Shown piece after piece: positions 13,321-21,294 of a DNA stretch of 50,986 nt. The notes under the pieces were generated by a model. It did not search any database. It saw only the letters and a list, made by a program, of their open reading frames with translations, and was not told where the DNA came from. Both the position numbers and the translations under genes were made by a program. Numbering within the stretch: the first letter of the stretch is position 1; each line of letters starts with the position of its first letter. Source of the stretch: Rothia koreensis (GTDB lineage Bacteria; Actinomycetota; Actinomycetes; Actinomycetales; Micrococcaceae); contig NZ_NOIQ01000017.1 in assembly GCF_004136575.1 (NCBI RefSeq), forward strand, positions 1-50,986, given 5' to 3'.

Positions 13321-15723
13321 TTACGTACTCTGCGGATTGAAGGACGGTTGCTTGCATGGAGTATCGGTATAACAGCGGATCTCATAGATCGAGGCCGATG
13401 GATCTCCGTTGGTCGCTGTCACGACCGTGCGCAGAGCCGTGGCCCGGACAGGCTTTTCGAGGGTGTGTACATTCCTGGTTGTGTAGTTACCAGTGACCGA
13501 GAAAATGGTCTTCCACTCTCCTGAGACCTCCAGGACTTGAAGGGAATAGTCCCGTGGGGTCTGTGGATCACGATACTGTGGAGGGTAGGCGTGGTATTCG
13601 CGCAGTAGATGCCCCGCGAAGGTGAGCTGCACCTGGGAAATCGTTTCTGGTTGCTCCCAGGACAGAGTCAGCGACTGCGGCAGCGGCTTGACCGGATCGG
13701 AGCGCCAGGCGTTGGTGAAGCGGTGAGGACGCGTCACACCGTTAATAACGTTATCGGCCGGGTAGCACCTTTGCGGAGGGTCGACCATGAAGCTGAGGGT
13801 GGTTCCGCCGCCGAAACGGCGGTATCGTCCGGGGGATGCCTCATAGGTCGCAATGTTTCCTGGCTGGACAGTCCCGGCTATATGCCATTCCACTGCCGGG
13901 TTTGCCTCGAGGGAGACGCGGATATAGCCGTGGCGTGGCAGAGCGGAGGCGTCTATTTGCTGACCCAGGTTCCAGGGGACCCAGGTTGGTTCCAGCGAGT
14001 CGACCGCGAGCGTCGTCGTTGCGAGGGGTTCGCCGGCCTCGACACGGTAATCCCAGATATCTTCGACTGTGTGGAGCTGTGCTCGTACCTGCTGGTTCTC
14101 ATCGCTGAGTTTGCTGAGGCATAGTTGGATACTTTCGAGATCCCGCTGGTCCCCGAGAGCAATCCATTGCGCCGTGCGGTGTTCCAGGCGGCCGGTGCTT
14201 GGGAAGACCGGGTGATCGGTCCACTGGCCGAGGTTGTTAAGCCAGTCGGCGCTGCTGGGGCCAACACCTTGCAAGGCCTCTTCTGAGCTTGCAGAAGGAG
14301 TTGCTTGGAGGGCGAGGTCCTTAGGATCCTCATTCTTCTTATTTGGCAGGAAGACGCCATCCCTGAGGAGCTCTTGCTGGAGTTCGACGATCCGCTCCTC
14401 GACAATCTCGTTCACGGACGAACCTGTGGCATGGGCTAGGGCCGCTGCTGTCCCGGTGGCCTGTCCCATCAGGGCACAGGTGCTCATGACCCGGATCGAG
14501 CCCATAGCAGCATGTGTGGCACTGACGTTGCGCCCGGCCATCAAAAGATTAGGGACTTGGCCGGCGATCAGGATGCTGAGAGGAATGCCAAAGGGGCCGA
14601 TGTTGGTACTGGCACCGTACTGTGAAGTCGGGTCGAGTTCTCTAGCATTGAGTGGCTCGCTAGTGTCCGCCAAGAGCCCACCGAGGGTGTGGAGATCCAC
14701 GTACCAACCACCAAAGGCCACCTCGTCGTCGAAAGCCTTACGCTCGAGGAACTCGTTTTCGTTGACGAGGCTCCTGCCATGCAGCCGCCGGCTCTCTCTT
14801 TTACCAGGGACCTGCCCCACCCAGTCGAGGGCCAGGGTTTTGGCCTTCTCCCTCCACGTCTCGTCTCGGTTCTTGATGTAGTCCCAGATGCCGAGGACAT
14901 GGCGTGTGAGTTCGTGACGAATGGTTTCGTTATCGTGAATTGTGTCGAACGGCGGGCCGAGCTCGATCCACCAGTATCCGCTCTCGAGAGTCTTGGGCAC
15001 CCGGCCGCCCTCATAGAAGAACCTCGGGTCCTCGTATTTCACTGCCCAATCGGGGGCATGGAACTCGATTTCTTGCCCAGTATCCACGGTCTTGAAGTGC
15101 AGAGAACTTCCCATGACGTCTGGCGATGCTTCTTCAGGGGCATGGGGTTCTCCAAAGGCCTCGTGGGACTCTGTGCCGCTGGTCCAGCCGTTTCCGGCAA
15201 GTGCTGCCACGGTACCGTCACCCGTGGAGTCGATGAAGATTTCCGCAGTTAGGCGGTAGTTCTTCTCAGCATTGCCGACTCGCGCGTCGACCGAGGAAAT
15301 TGCGTTGTCAGCATCAACTGCCACGTCTTCCACGGTCGTGTTGAGCATGAGATCCAAGCCTGTTGTTCGTACGGCCATGTCGTAAAGAGTGAGATCCCAG
15401 ACGCTGTTGGTCCAACCGTTCTCCGTGATCCTCTCGTGGTTGGTTGCCCGCTCTTCAATGAGTGCTTCGGATACGATGCCCGTCTCCCGAGCGTATCCAT
15501 GAAAAGCGGCCGCCCCGTGGGGAGTCACACGGACCTCGGAGGAGGAGTTCCCGCCCAGAACTGGTCTGTCTTGGATGAGGCAGGTTGCAGCGCCATGTCG
15601 GGCTGAAGCGATTGCGGCGCTTACGCCTGCAAGCCCGCCTCCGACAACGACAACGTCGTAGGTCTTTTCTTCATAGTTCACAAGTCTCATCCGTTCTTCG
15701 GTGATTTCATAGGGGCTTGGCAT
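13321..15723 (-). CDS. FAD-dependent oxidoreductase with C-terminal carbohydrate-binding-like domain
   Basis: An 800-aa protein. Residues ~22-50 form a Rossmann FAD loop (D-V-V-V-V-G-G-G-L-A-G-V-S-A-A-I-A-S-A-R), followed by L-G-G-N-S-S-S-E-V and F-I-D-S-T-G-D-G-T-V-A-A-L-A-G, the pattern of the FAD_oxidored (PF12831) family. R-N-V-S-A-T-H-A-A-M-G-S-I-R-V-M near 430 is the family's second FAD contact. Residues ~500-790 are beta-rich with a final stretch like F5/8-type-C (discoidin) domains (S-Q-V-Q-L-T-F ... Y-S-L-Q-V-L). No signal peptide. Family members are often found with glycan or sugar-acid utilisation genes. A LacI operator lies 5 bp upstream of ATG 15723; the alternative ATG at 15690 leaves more room for a ribosome binding site. 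The substrate is unknown. Confidence 0.8.
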   Translation of the reverse strand: MPSPYEITEERMRLVNYEEKTYDVVVVGGGLAGVSAAIASARHGAATCLIQDRPVLGGNSSSEVRVTPHGAAAFHGYARETGIVSEALIEERATNHERITENGWTNSVWDLTLYDMAVRTTGLDLMLNTTVEDVAVDADNAISSVDARVGNAEKNYRLTAEIFIDSTGDGTVAALAGNGWTSGTESHEAFGEPHAPEEASPDVMGSSLHFKTVDTGQEIEFHAPDWAVKYEDPRFFYEGGRVPKTLESGYWWIELGPPFDTIHDNETIRHELTRHVLGIWDYIKNRDETWREKAKTLALDWVGQVPGKRESRRLHGRSLVNENEFLERKAFDDEVAFGGWYVDLHTLGGLLADTSEPLNARELDPTSQYGASTNIGPFGIPLSILIAGQVPNLLMAGRNVSATHAAMGSIRVMSTCALMGQATGTAAALAHATGSSVNEIVEERIVELQQELLRDGVFLPNKKNEDPKDLALQATPSASSEEALQGVGPSSADWLNNLGQWTDHPVFPSTGRLEHRTAQWIALGDQRDLESIQLCLSKLSDENQQVRAQLHTVEDIWDYRVEAGEPLATTTLAVDSLEPTWVPWNLGQQIDASALPRHGYIRVSLEANPAVEWHIAGTVQPGNIATYEASPGRYRRFGGGTTLSFMVDPPQRCYPADNVINGVTRPHRFTNAWRSDPVKPLPQSLTLSWEQPETISQVQLTFAGHLLREYHAYPPQYRDPQTPRDYSLQVLEVSGEWKTIFSVTGNYTTRNVHTLEKPVRATALRTVVTATNGDPSASIYEIRCYTDTPCKQPSFNPQST

Positions 15724-15728
15724 CTCAA

Positions 15729-15742
15729 TTGAAGCGCTTCAA
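15729..15742. promoter_or_regulatory. LacI-family operator
   Basis: TTGAAGCGCTTCAA is a perfect 14-bp palindrome with the central CG step contacted by the hinge helix of LacI/GalR regulators. It lies against the start of the FAD-oxidoreductase gene and 110 bp before the divergent lacI-type gene, whose product is the obvious ligand. Confidence 0.85.
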
Positions 15743-15851
15743 GTCGAGGGAATGTGCGCTACACTACATAGAGGCGTCTCGTACGTCAAGGCCTCCGAGA
15801 GTCGGCGCGTTATAGGGTTACCGTGTCCTCTTGGCTGTATGAAGGATGTTC

Positions 15852-16910
15852 ATGGCGACACATAGCTCACGCTCTCGGATCCCCCACCCGACCCTCAAAG
15901 ACGTCGCGGCCCTCGCAGGAGTTTCATCGGGCCTAGCCTCAATGGCGTTGCGTGGCGTGAACGGCCCCAGTGAGAATACCCGCCGGATGGTCCTCGCTGC
16001 GGCTGAGGAGTTGCAGTACCGTGGTAACGCAACGGCAAGCCTTCTGGCCCGGGAACATCCCCGCCTCCTGGGGGTGACCTGTTTTCTTGACCGTGATCTC
16101 GACGCGGATATCGTGGACCACCTCTACGTAGAGGCAGAGCGCCTCGGGTACGAGCTGGTGATCGGTGCGACTACACCGTCCCACTCTCTGCAGGCATCGC
16201 TTGAGATGCTCGCGGCGAACAGTTGTGAAGCCATCATTGCCGTAGGCCCGCAGAACCCTGAAGAGTGTCTTTCAAAGATCTCCTCACGCATCCCCGTACT
16301 GGCCATCGGCGCTATTCCCGAAAATCGGCAAGGGGTCAGCTCTGTTCATATTGATGACCGCCTCGCCATGAAATTGGCCGTCGACCACCTAGTCAAGCTT
16401 GGGCACACAGATATTTGCCACGTGACTGGTGGGTCGGGATACAGCAGCAGCGAACGGAAAACAGGCTACGAGATCGCCATGCGTGGTGCAGGACTTGATA
16501 AAGAAATCCGCATCATCGAAGGTGGGCAGACAGAAGAGGCTGGCGTCGAAGCGGCCCAAGTGTTCCTCTTAGGGAGTGCCCCGACAGCAGTTATCGCCTA
16601 TAACGATGCGTGCGCTATTGGGGCCATGACAGAAGCCCGGAAGCTAGGATATTCCGTGCCAGACGATCTTTCAGTCGTCGGTTGTGACGATAGTCGAGCC
16701 TCTAGGATCGCTTATATCGACCTCACTACAGTTTCTCAGGATCGTGAGGATCTAGCTTGTCAGGCACTGCGCAGAACCTTGACTCTGATCAAGGATCCGA
16801 ACTCAACGAGGACCGAGTACAAGTCGGCTCCACAGCTGATTCACCGTTCCACAACCGGGCCGCAGCATAATCGAGGGAAGCAGCCCAACTCATGCGCCAG
16901 CAGGGAATGA
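15852..16910 (+). CDS. LacI-family transcriptional repressor, C-terminus altered
   Basis: Residues ~12-60 are the LacI HTH plus hinge (T-L-K-D-V-A-A-L-A-G-V-S-S-G-L-A-S-M-A-L-R-G ... V-L-A-A-A-E-E-L-Q-Y-R-G-N), then a periplasmic-binding-like ligand domain with V-H-I-D-D-R-L-A-M-K-L-A-V-D-H-L-V-K-L-G-H and V-V-G-C-D-D-S. It should repress the divergent FAD-oxidoreductase/MFS operon through the palindrome at 15729-15742 until its sugar-like inducer binds. ATG 15852 is preferred over 15846 for its spacing to GAAGGA. The last ~14 residues are read out of frame from a hicB relic (16868 onward), so the native C-terminus has been replaced. Confidence 0.85.
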   Translation: MATHSSRSRIPHPTLKDVAALAGVSSGLASMALRGVNGPSENTRRMVLAAAEELQYRGNATASLLAREHPRLLGVTCFLDRDLDADIVDHLYVEAERLGYELVIGATTPSHSLQASLEMLAANSCEAIIAVGPQNPEECLSKISSRIPVLAIGAIPENRQGVSSVHIDDRLAMKLAVDHLVKLGHTDICHVTGGSGYSSSERKTGYEIAMRGAGLDKEIRIIEGGQTEEAGVEAAQVFLLGSAPTAVIAYNDACAIGAMTEARKLGYSVPDDLSVVGCDDSRASRIAYIDLTTVSQDREDLACQALRRTLTLIKDPNSTRTEYKSAPQLIHRSTTGPQHNRGKQPNSCASRE

Positions 16911-16978
16911 TACTGAAAGACCTCGGACAGATCCGCAAGTATCCCACCAAAGCGACGGGCAACTGGTCGCTAGCTGAA
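16868..16978 (+). pseudogene. Relic of a hicB C-terminus (frameshifted)
   Basis: Frame 16871 onward reads S-R-E-A-A-Q-L-M-R-Q-Q-G-M-I-L-K-D-L-G-Q-I and a second frame continues S-H-Q-S-D-G-Q-L-V-A-S and stop. Together they match S-R-E-A-A-R-L-M-R-E-Q-G-M-T-L-K-D-I-G-Q-V ... S-H-Q-R-A-G-Q-L-V-A-G, the end of the HicB at 11292-11666. One frameshift separates the halves. The relic has captured the end of the lacI-type gene. Confidence 0.8.
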
Positions 16979-17214
16979 CAGGCTGCGAAACGCCTCGAAT
17001 CCTCAAAACGCATCGCACAAGAACCTTATGAGGGCCCTCGGTGGCTGACACTTGCCGATGGCGCATGATTGGCCGAACTGGTCCTTCCGATCAGTGGCAT
17101 CCGTGTCTTCCAACAGGTACCATAGGGAATGCGAAGGGCAGTAGCCCTGAGAAGTAAGCCAGGCAGTCATCCGGACGGTTCGACGAGCCTGGATCCCGTA
17201 TTTAACGGGAAGTG

Positions 17215-17676
17215 TCAGACGACTTTTCTGACCCGGCCGTCCACGAGTGGTGCCGCTTGCTGGATCCAATGGCCGCGTCTCTGGTAGCACCAAGCCACAG
17301 CATCTGCAATCCACAGTAGTGGTTCCTCCGAGGCTCTGGGGAAATCGTAGCTAGGGCCATGGGGGTATCCGGCGAACGTATTCCCCAAGACCTTCTTGTC
17401 GGCCACAAGGGTGGAGGCGTCTTGCTCTAGGTATAGCCAGTTGACCCCAGATTCTGCGAGGTCCTTTGCTAGCACAGCCAGACACAGCGGCCTAGCTTCT
17501 TTGTCTTTGCAGCCGTTCGCTATGTATACCGAACCCTCGACATCAAGGTCGGAGAAGCTCTTGAGTAACTGTTTGCGTCGTGAGTCCTTCTCATCGGTGA
17601 AGTGGAGACGTTTCTGTCCTGGCAGCATGAGTCCTCGCACGAACTTGCGAGCCTCGGTCACATTGTCCGGAGCCAC
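17215..17676 (-). CDS. DUF3800-like protein, N-terminus uncertain
   Basis: The frame (153 aa from a GTG at 17676) contains K-R-L-H-F-T-D-E-K-D-S-R-R-K-Q-L-L, L-Y-L-E-Q-D and E-P-L-L-W-I-A-D-A-V-A-W-C-Y-Q-R, a layout like DUF3800 proteins, a putative RNase-H-like family found on mobile DNA. Coding similarity seems to extend upstream to about 17755 (V-F-V-N-E-S-R-S-N-E-Y-Y-I-V-A-S, resembling the family's F-V-D-E-S motif), but no ATG/GTG with a ribosome binding site opens that extension before a TAG, so the gene may be 5' truncated. A related C-terminal fragment lies at 22963-23244. Confidence 0.55.
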   Translation of the reverse strand: MAPDNVTEARKFVRGLMLPGQKRLHFTDEKDSRRKQLLKSFSDLDVEGSVYIANGCKDKEARPLCLAVLAKDLAESGVNWLYLEQDASTLVADKKVLGNTFAGYPHGPSYDFPRASEEPLLWIADAVAWCYQRRGHWIQQAAPLVDGRVRKVV

Positions 17677-17822
17677 GGCACTGGCGACGATGTAGTACTC
17701 GTTGCTCCTGGACTCATTAACAAAGACATGGGAACGAGGGGTGTAGTTAGGTACTTGAGGATTCTATCGACGTGGCGGAGGAGCTGTTTAGTGTCTATCG
17801 GTGTCGTGATGCCCGTATGAGG

Positions 17823-17865
17823 ATCCCTCACTGGGACACCTGACGAAGACTCCGGATCAGGTCGC
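17823..17865 (+). repeat. 43-bp block also present upstream of the intact resolvase
   Basis: CCCTCACTGGGACACCTGAC followed by GAAG-A-CTCCGG-A-T-C-AGGTCG recurs, with three differences, at 42963-43005, where it precedes the resolvase gene. Its sharing between two metal-resistance modules suggests a transposon end or res-region remnant. Confidence 0.7.
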
Positions 17866-17868
17866 GTC

Positions 17869-17943
17869 TGTCAGTTTCAGAAGGCGACTGCACTTCGACA
17901 CCAGTCGTGGCGCGGGTTGTGCAGCCAGCTTCTGAAACTGACA
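17869..17943. mobile_element. Pair of inverted 25-bp Tn402/Tn5053-like terminal repeats bounding 75 bp
   Basis: TGTCAGTTTCAGAAG (17869-17883) continues after four bases with CTGCAC, and the opposite strand at 17943-17919 reads the same with a different four-base insert. From memory, Tn402-type ends are 25 bp beginning TGTC, with a core TTTCAGAAG and ending CTGCAC, so both arms fit at about 21 of 25 positions. Neither has a convincing 5-bp target duplication. Probably the collapsed ends of a former transposon next to the copper genes. Confidence 0.55.
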
Positions 17944-17950
17944 CCTTCGT

Positions 17951-17970
17951 ATACCCCCAGAGGGTATAGT
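17951..17970 (+). promoter_or_regulatory. CsoR-type copper operator overlapping a -10 box
   Basis: ATACCCCCAGAGGGTAT (17951-17967) matches the C-rich dyad bound by copper-sensing CsoR repressors. TATAGT (17965-17970) overlaps its end and lies 11 bases before the ATG at 17982. No csoR gene is in the window, so control would come from elsewhere in the genome. Confidence 0.75.
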
Positions 17971-17981
17971 ATGGTGTGATT

Positions 17982-18545
17982 ATGCACGCCGATTTGGAGC
18001 ATCGAAACCATGATTCAGGGCATGACATGTCCTCGATGGCTGCCAGTGCTACCCTTCATTGCCTGACTGGTTGTTCCATCGGTGAGCTCGCAGGACTGAT
18101 TTGGGCCACTGCCGCCGGGTGGGGCAACACAGCGAGCACAATCATGGCGATCGTCTTGTCATTCGTGTTCGGCTACACGCTCTCGGCAACGCCATTGCTG
18201 CGGGCCCGAGTACCTGCCCGGACTGCGTTCAAGCTGGTACTTGCCGCCGATACGGTCTCTATCGCCACAATGGAGATTGTGGACAATCTTGTCATGTGGG
18301 TTGTGCCCGGAGCGATGAACGCCGGGCTGGTCGACACGTTGTTCTGGGCTTCGATGACGTTGTCCTTGATCATCGCCTATGCCGCAGCTTTCCCGGTCAA
18401 CAAGGTCTTGCTGGCTCGCGGCAAGGGCCATGCCATCACCCATCACGCCACCGGGGGCGGGCCGATGGATAACAGACCGCTGGCTTATGCCATCTCAGCT
18501 TTTCTACTAGGCGGGCTGATCGCCTCTCTCGGAGCCTGGATCTAG
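17982..18545 (+). CDS. DUF4396 membrane protein (copper-associated)
   Basis: The 187-aa protein opens with a His/Met/Asp-rich stretch (M-H-A-D-L-E-H-R-N-H-D-S-G-H-D-M-S-S-M) able to bind soft metals, followed by about four membrane helices, with C-L-T-G-C-S-I-G-E at ~29-37 and E-I-V-D-N-L-V-M-W in the middle, the DUF4396 pattern. Such proteins often accompany copper ATPases or copper lipoproteins. Promoter overlap with a CsoR box and the adjacent DUF1541 lipoprotein point to copper tolerance at the membrane. The start is ATG 17982; GTG 17976 is less likely. Confidence 0.8.
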   Translation: MHADLEHRNHDSGHDMSSMAASATLHCLTGCSIGELAGLIWATAAGWGNTASTIMAIVLSFVFGYTLSATPLLRARVPARTAFKLVLAADTVSIATMEIVDNLVMWVVPGAMNAGLVDTLFWASMTLSLIIAYAAAFPVNKVLLARGKGHAITHHATGGGPMDNRPLAYAISAFLLGGLIASLGAWI

Positions 18546-18623
18546 ACAAGACTTCGGACCCCAGAACTTTCGCCGATACAGCAGGGAAGTTCCCTGCACA
18601 TCCAGATAAGAAAGGACGCAATC

Positions 18624-19193
18624 ATGCGCCATTCCGTCACCGTTGTCGGCTCTCTGGCAGTCCTCGTCCTGGCATCAGCCACGGCATGTTCTTCTGCAAA
18701 CACAGACGACTCTTCCTCCGCTTCACCCTCTGCCTCTGCCAGTTCCAGCGGGAATATGGACGGTATGCATGACATGGACGGCGGACCTGCTCCTGCTGGT
18801 CTTGCCTCAGCGGAAAATCCGCGTTTTCCGGTGGGTAGTCATGTCATTCTCACCGCGGATCACATGTCTGGGATGAAAGACGCTGAAGCAGAGATCACCG
18901 GGGCCTTTGCGACTAACACGTACGCGGTGGACTACCAGCCCACTGACGGCGGGTCGATGGTCAAAGACCATAAGTGGGTCGTACAGCAAGAACTCCAGGA
19001 TGCTGGATCAGAACGCTTGCCCGACGGGACTCCAGTCACGATTGAAGCCGATCACATGAAGGGCATGGCCGGTGCGAAAGGCAATATCGCCTCGTCCACG
19101 GATCAGACGGTTTATATGGTCACCTACACCAGCGACGGGATGACCATGACTAACCATAAATGGGTCGTTGAAGATGAGCTCAAAGCTGAGTAG
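18624..19193 (+). CDS. DUF1541-repeat lipoprotein (YdhK-like), copper resistance
   Basis: A lipoprotein signal (V-L-V-L-A-S-A-T-A-C, lipobox Cys near 22) and a Ser/Ala-rich linker precede M-D-G-M-H-D-M-D, a Met/His metal motif. Two tandem DUF1541 repeats follow, each with G-S-H-V-I-L-T-A-D-H-M-S-G-M-K-D-A or P-V-T-I-E-A-D-H-M-K-G-M-A-G-A and ending D-H-K-W-V-V or N-H-K-W-V-V. Such lipoproteins sit outside the membrane and are linked to copper tolerance. It follows the DUF4396 gene by 78 bases, has AAAGGAC before its ATG, and is likely transcribed from the same CsoR-type promoter. Confidence 0.85.
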   Translation: MRHSVTVVGSLAVLVLASATACSSANTDDSSSASPSASASSSGNMDGMHDMDGGPAPAGLASAENPRFPVGSHVILTADHMSGMKDAEAEITGAFATNTYAVDYQPTDGGSMVKDHKWVVQQELQDAGSERLPDGTPVTIEADHMKGMAGAKGNIASSTDQTVYMVTYTSDGMTMTNHKWVVEDELKAE

Positions 19194-19373
19194 CTCAGCG
19201 GAAGTCGTTATGATGGTACTTTCTCGCCCCAAAGCTAATCTTCCATGGGCGCATTCGTAAACAGGGTCATGACCCCCCGGACCGGGGCCCTCTTTCGGGC
19301 CGCCTGGACATTATTCCCTGACGGTCAGTATCATGGAAGTACGACGAACCGGTTCCCGGTGCGTTGTCTGCCG

Positions 19374-19402
19374 GAGGCCTCGATAGGGCCTCTGAGCTTT
19401 TT
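19374..19402 (+). terminator. Intrinsic terminator downstream of the copper genes
   Basis: GAGGCC (19374-19379) pairs with GGCCTC (19387-19392), followed by TGAGC and TTTTT. The rest of 19200-19660 shows no supported gene. Confidence 0.55.
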
Positions 19403-19662
19403 AAGGCACCCATTTTCGCGCCGAATACAGTGGCCCCAGCTCTCGCATGATTGTTCGAGCTGCTCGTTTAGCCCTCGGGTTTTCCTTTGGGCCTGGTTCG
19501 GCGACACGTCGATACATGTAGACCGCTAGGTCAACCGCTTGGATTCCTCACTCAGTAGCAGAGTCGAACCATTCGATGGGTTGTTCGATCCGCTCTAGCT
19601 TCTGGAGTCAACCTGGCTCAACTCGGGCCTCCCGGGTGATGATGGTATCCGAACCTCTGGTC

Positions 19663-19688
19663 TATAACATAATAGATATTATGTTATA
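19663..19688. promoter_or_regulatory. 26-bp AT-rich palindrome before the tyrosine recombinase
   Basis: TATAACATAATA and TATTATGTTATA are perfect inverted arms around GA. It lies 40 bases upstream of the recombinase start, where an operator or the enzyme's own core recombination site would be expected. It resembles in composition the par palindrome at 34312-34330 but is not the same sequence. Confidence 0.65.
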
Positions 19689-19728
19689 AATTGGGGTCTT
19701 CGGAACGCCCCTGTTGAGGAGGCCAGCG

Positions 19729-20643
19729 ATGAGTGCGATCAGCTCCAGAAACCTGCCCCTGGCGAACGCAACCCGCCACGGCACCTTGCTGGGTGCCTGG
19801 CTGGCCTCCTACGCCTCAGCAAATACGCAGGCGTCGTATCGGCGGGACGTGATAGTTTTTTGCACCTTCCTGGATGAGACCGGTCTGGATCTACTGACGG
19901 CGACCCGAGCCCATATCGATGTCTTCGCTCGGATCCGAACAGCTGCCGGCGATGCGGACACCACCTTGGCTCGGCGGATCGCAGCCATCTCGGCGCTGTA
20001 TAAATACGCCCTGACCGTCGATGCCCTCGAAAAAAATCCGGCCGAATTCGTTCGCCGTCCGTCCATCGACCAGGACCAGACCACCACCACCGCCTTGTCC
20101 CGGCGCGAAGCCATGCGATTACTGGAAACCGCCGAGACCGACTCGGTCCGGGCCTACGCGCTAGTTGATCTCCTACTGACCACCGGAGTGCGGGTCAGCG
20201 AAGCCCTGTCTACCAGGGTTTCCGGACTCGGAGCAGACCGGCTGGTGATCCGCCGTAAAGGCGGCAAAAAAGCCCTGGTGTATTTGCCTGAACACACGGT
20301 GGCCGCCCTGCGGGTACTGACTGGGACCACCGGCACCGAACTCGCCCGTGGAACCGAACCCGAGCGGGTGATCTTTACCACCAGCACCGGCCGCCCCTGG
20401 GCACGGGCAAATGTCCACACCACTCTGGCACGCCTGGCCCGAACCGCCGGGATCACCAAACCCATCAGCTCCCACGTGCTACGCCACACCCACGCGACGC
20501 TGGCTCTTGAGCTAGGAGTACCTTTGCATCACTTGCAGGACTCATTGGGCCATGCGGACCCACGCACGACCCGTCGTTACGACCATTCGAGGAAACGACT
20601 GGCCAACTCCAGCGCCCACCAGGTCGGAGAACTCTTCGCCTAA
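19729..20643 (+). CDS. Tyrosine recombinase (XerC/D-like integrase), intact
   Basis: The 304-aa product has a SAM-like core-binding domain (residues ~15-100: L-A-S-Y-A-S-A-N-T-Q-A-S-Y-R-R-D) and a full catalytic domain: T-G-V-R-V-S-E-A-L (Arg I), R-R-K-G-G-K-K (beta-hairpin Lys), H-V-L-R-H-T-H-A-T (His/Arg II), L-G-H-A-D-P-R-T-T and R-R-Y-D-H (nucleophilic Tyr). The start at 19729 has GAGGAGG eight bases upstream. The short length and lack of excisionase resemble plasmid resolution or cassette-type recombinases. Two broken relatives lie at 215-425 and 897-1160, so this enzyme type has been active in the lineage. Confidence 0.9.
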   Translation: MSAISSRNLPLANATRHGTLLGAWLASYASANTQASYRRDVIVFCTFLDETGLDLLTATRAHIDVFARIRTAAGDADTTLARRIAAISALYKYALTVDALEKNPAEFVRRPSIDQDQTTTTALSRREAMRLLETAETDSVRAYALVDLLLTTGVRVSEALSTRVSGLGADRLVIRRKGGKKALVYLPEHTVAALRVLTGTTGTELARGTEPERVIFTTSTGRPWARANVHTTLARLARTAGITKPISSHVLRHTHATLALELGVPLHHLQDSLGHADPRTTRRYDHSRKRLANSSAHQVGELFA

Positions 20644-20863
20644 AGCCAATGGCGCCATCAGCACCCTGCCGTGTAGGCGGAGTTCGGCTGTGAAACCACA
20701 TAAGGTAGTGCTTAATCGACCGAAGGCGCCATCGTCCGCCGGAAATTTGCCGCTACTCACGGAATTCGTGACCGGAGCAACCAGCACGAGTACTCAGCAG
20801 ACGGCTTTGCCCGCGGGATGTGAACCTATCGCGGAGTCCACGAGAGCAACATAAATCCATATA

Positions 20864-21265
20864 TCAACTCACAGCCGTGCGGGCTATCTCGGCGTCCTGT
20901 TCTGGTGTCCCGCCAGAGACACCGAGTGCACCAAGCAGGGTCCCCTCCGCGTCGGTGATGGGCACGCCTCCTCCCATGAGGAGTAAGCCCCCGTTGATGT
21001 GATCGAAGTGGGTGAGGGGCTCACCTAACTGCACGGGCGCGTTCAGGGCTTCGCTCGGCATCTCGAACATCACCGAGGTCCGTGCTTTCGCTGTAGCAAG
21101 ATCATTGGAAGCAAGCCATGCTCCGTCCATGCGCTCAAAAGAGACGAGATTTGCGCCAGCATCGAGAACTGCGAATACTGCGCTCAGTCCAAGTTCGTGG
21201 GCCTTGCGTTTCCCTGCTTCGACAACTTGGGTGGCTGATTCGAGGGGGATCGTAGGTTGTGACAT
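20864..21265 (-). CDS. GlcG/HbpS-family (DUF336) protein
   Basis: The 133-aa protein has the family pattern: A-T-Q-V-V-E-A-G-K-R-K-A-H-E-L-G, V-A/F-A-V-L-D-A-G-A-N-L-V-S-F-E-R-M-D-G-A at ~30-47, S-N-D-L-A-T-A-K-A-R-T-S and G-G-G-V-P-I-T-D-A-E-G-T-L-L-G-A-L-G-V-S-G-G-T-P-E-Q-D. The family includes haem-binding HbpS and small accessory proteins of catabolic operons; the fold binds small aromatic or haem ligands. No export signal is seen. The start at 21265 has GAAGGAG. It lies 29 bases after the SDR gene, so the two form an operon, probably controlled by the divergent TetR. Confidence 0.8.
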   Translation of the reverse strand: MSQPTIPLESATQVVEAGKRKAHELGLSAVFAVLDAGANLVSFERMDGAWLASNDLATAKARTSVMFEMPSEALNAPVQLGEPLTHFDHINGGLLLMGGGVPITDAEGTLLGALGVSGGTPEQDAEIARTAVS

Positions 21266-21294
21266 AGTTGCTGCTCCTTCGTGCTCGCTAGTGG

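Noticed and set aside
17869-17943. A complete miniature transposon with target duplication
   Set aside because: Flanking pentamers GCGTC and CCTTC do not match, so only the repeat ends are reported.
19245-19529. 94-codon plus-strand frame after the copper genes
   Set aside because: It reads through the terminator at 19374-19402 and has no RBS or domain.
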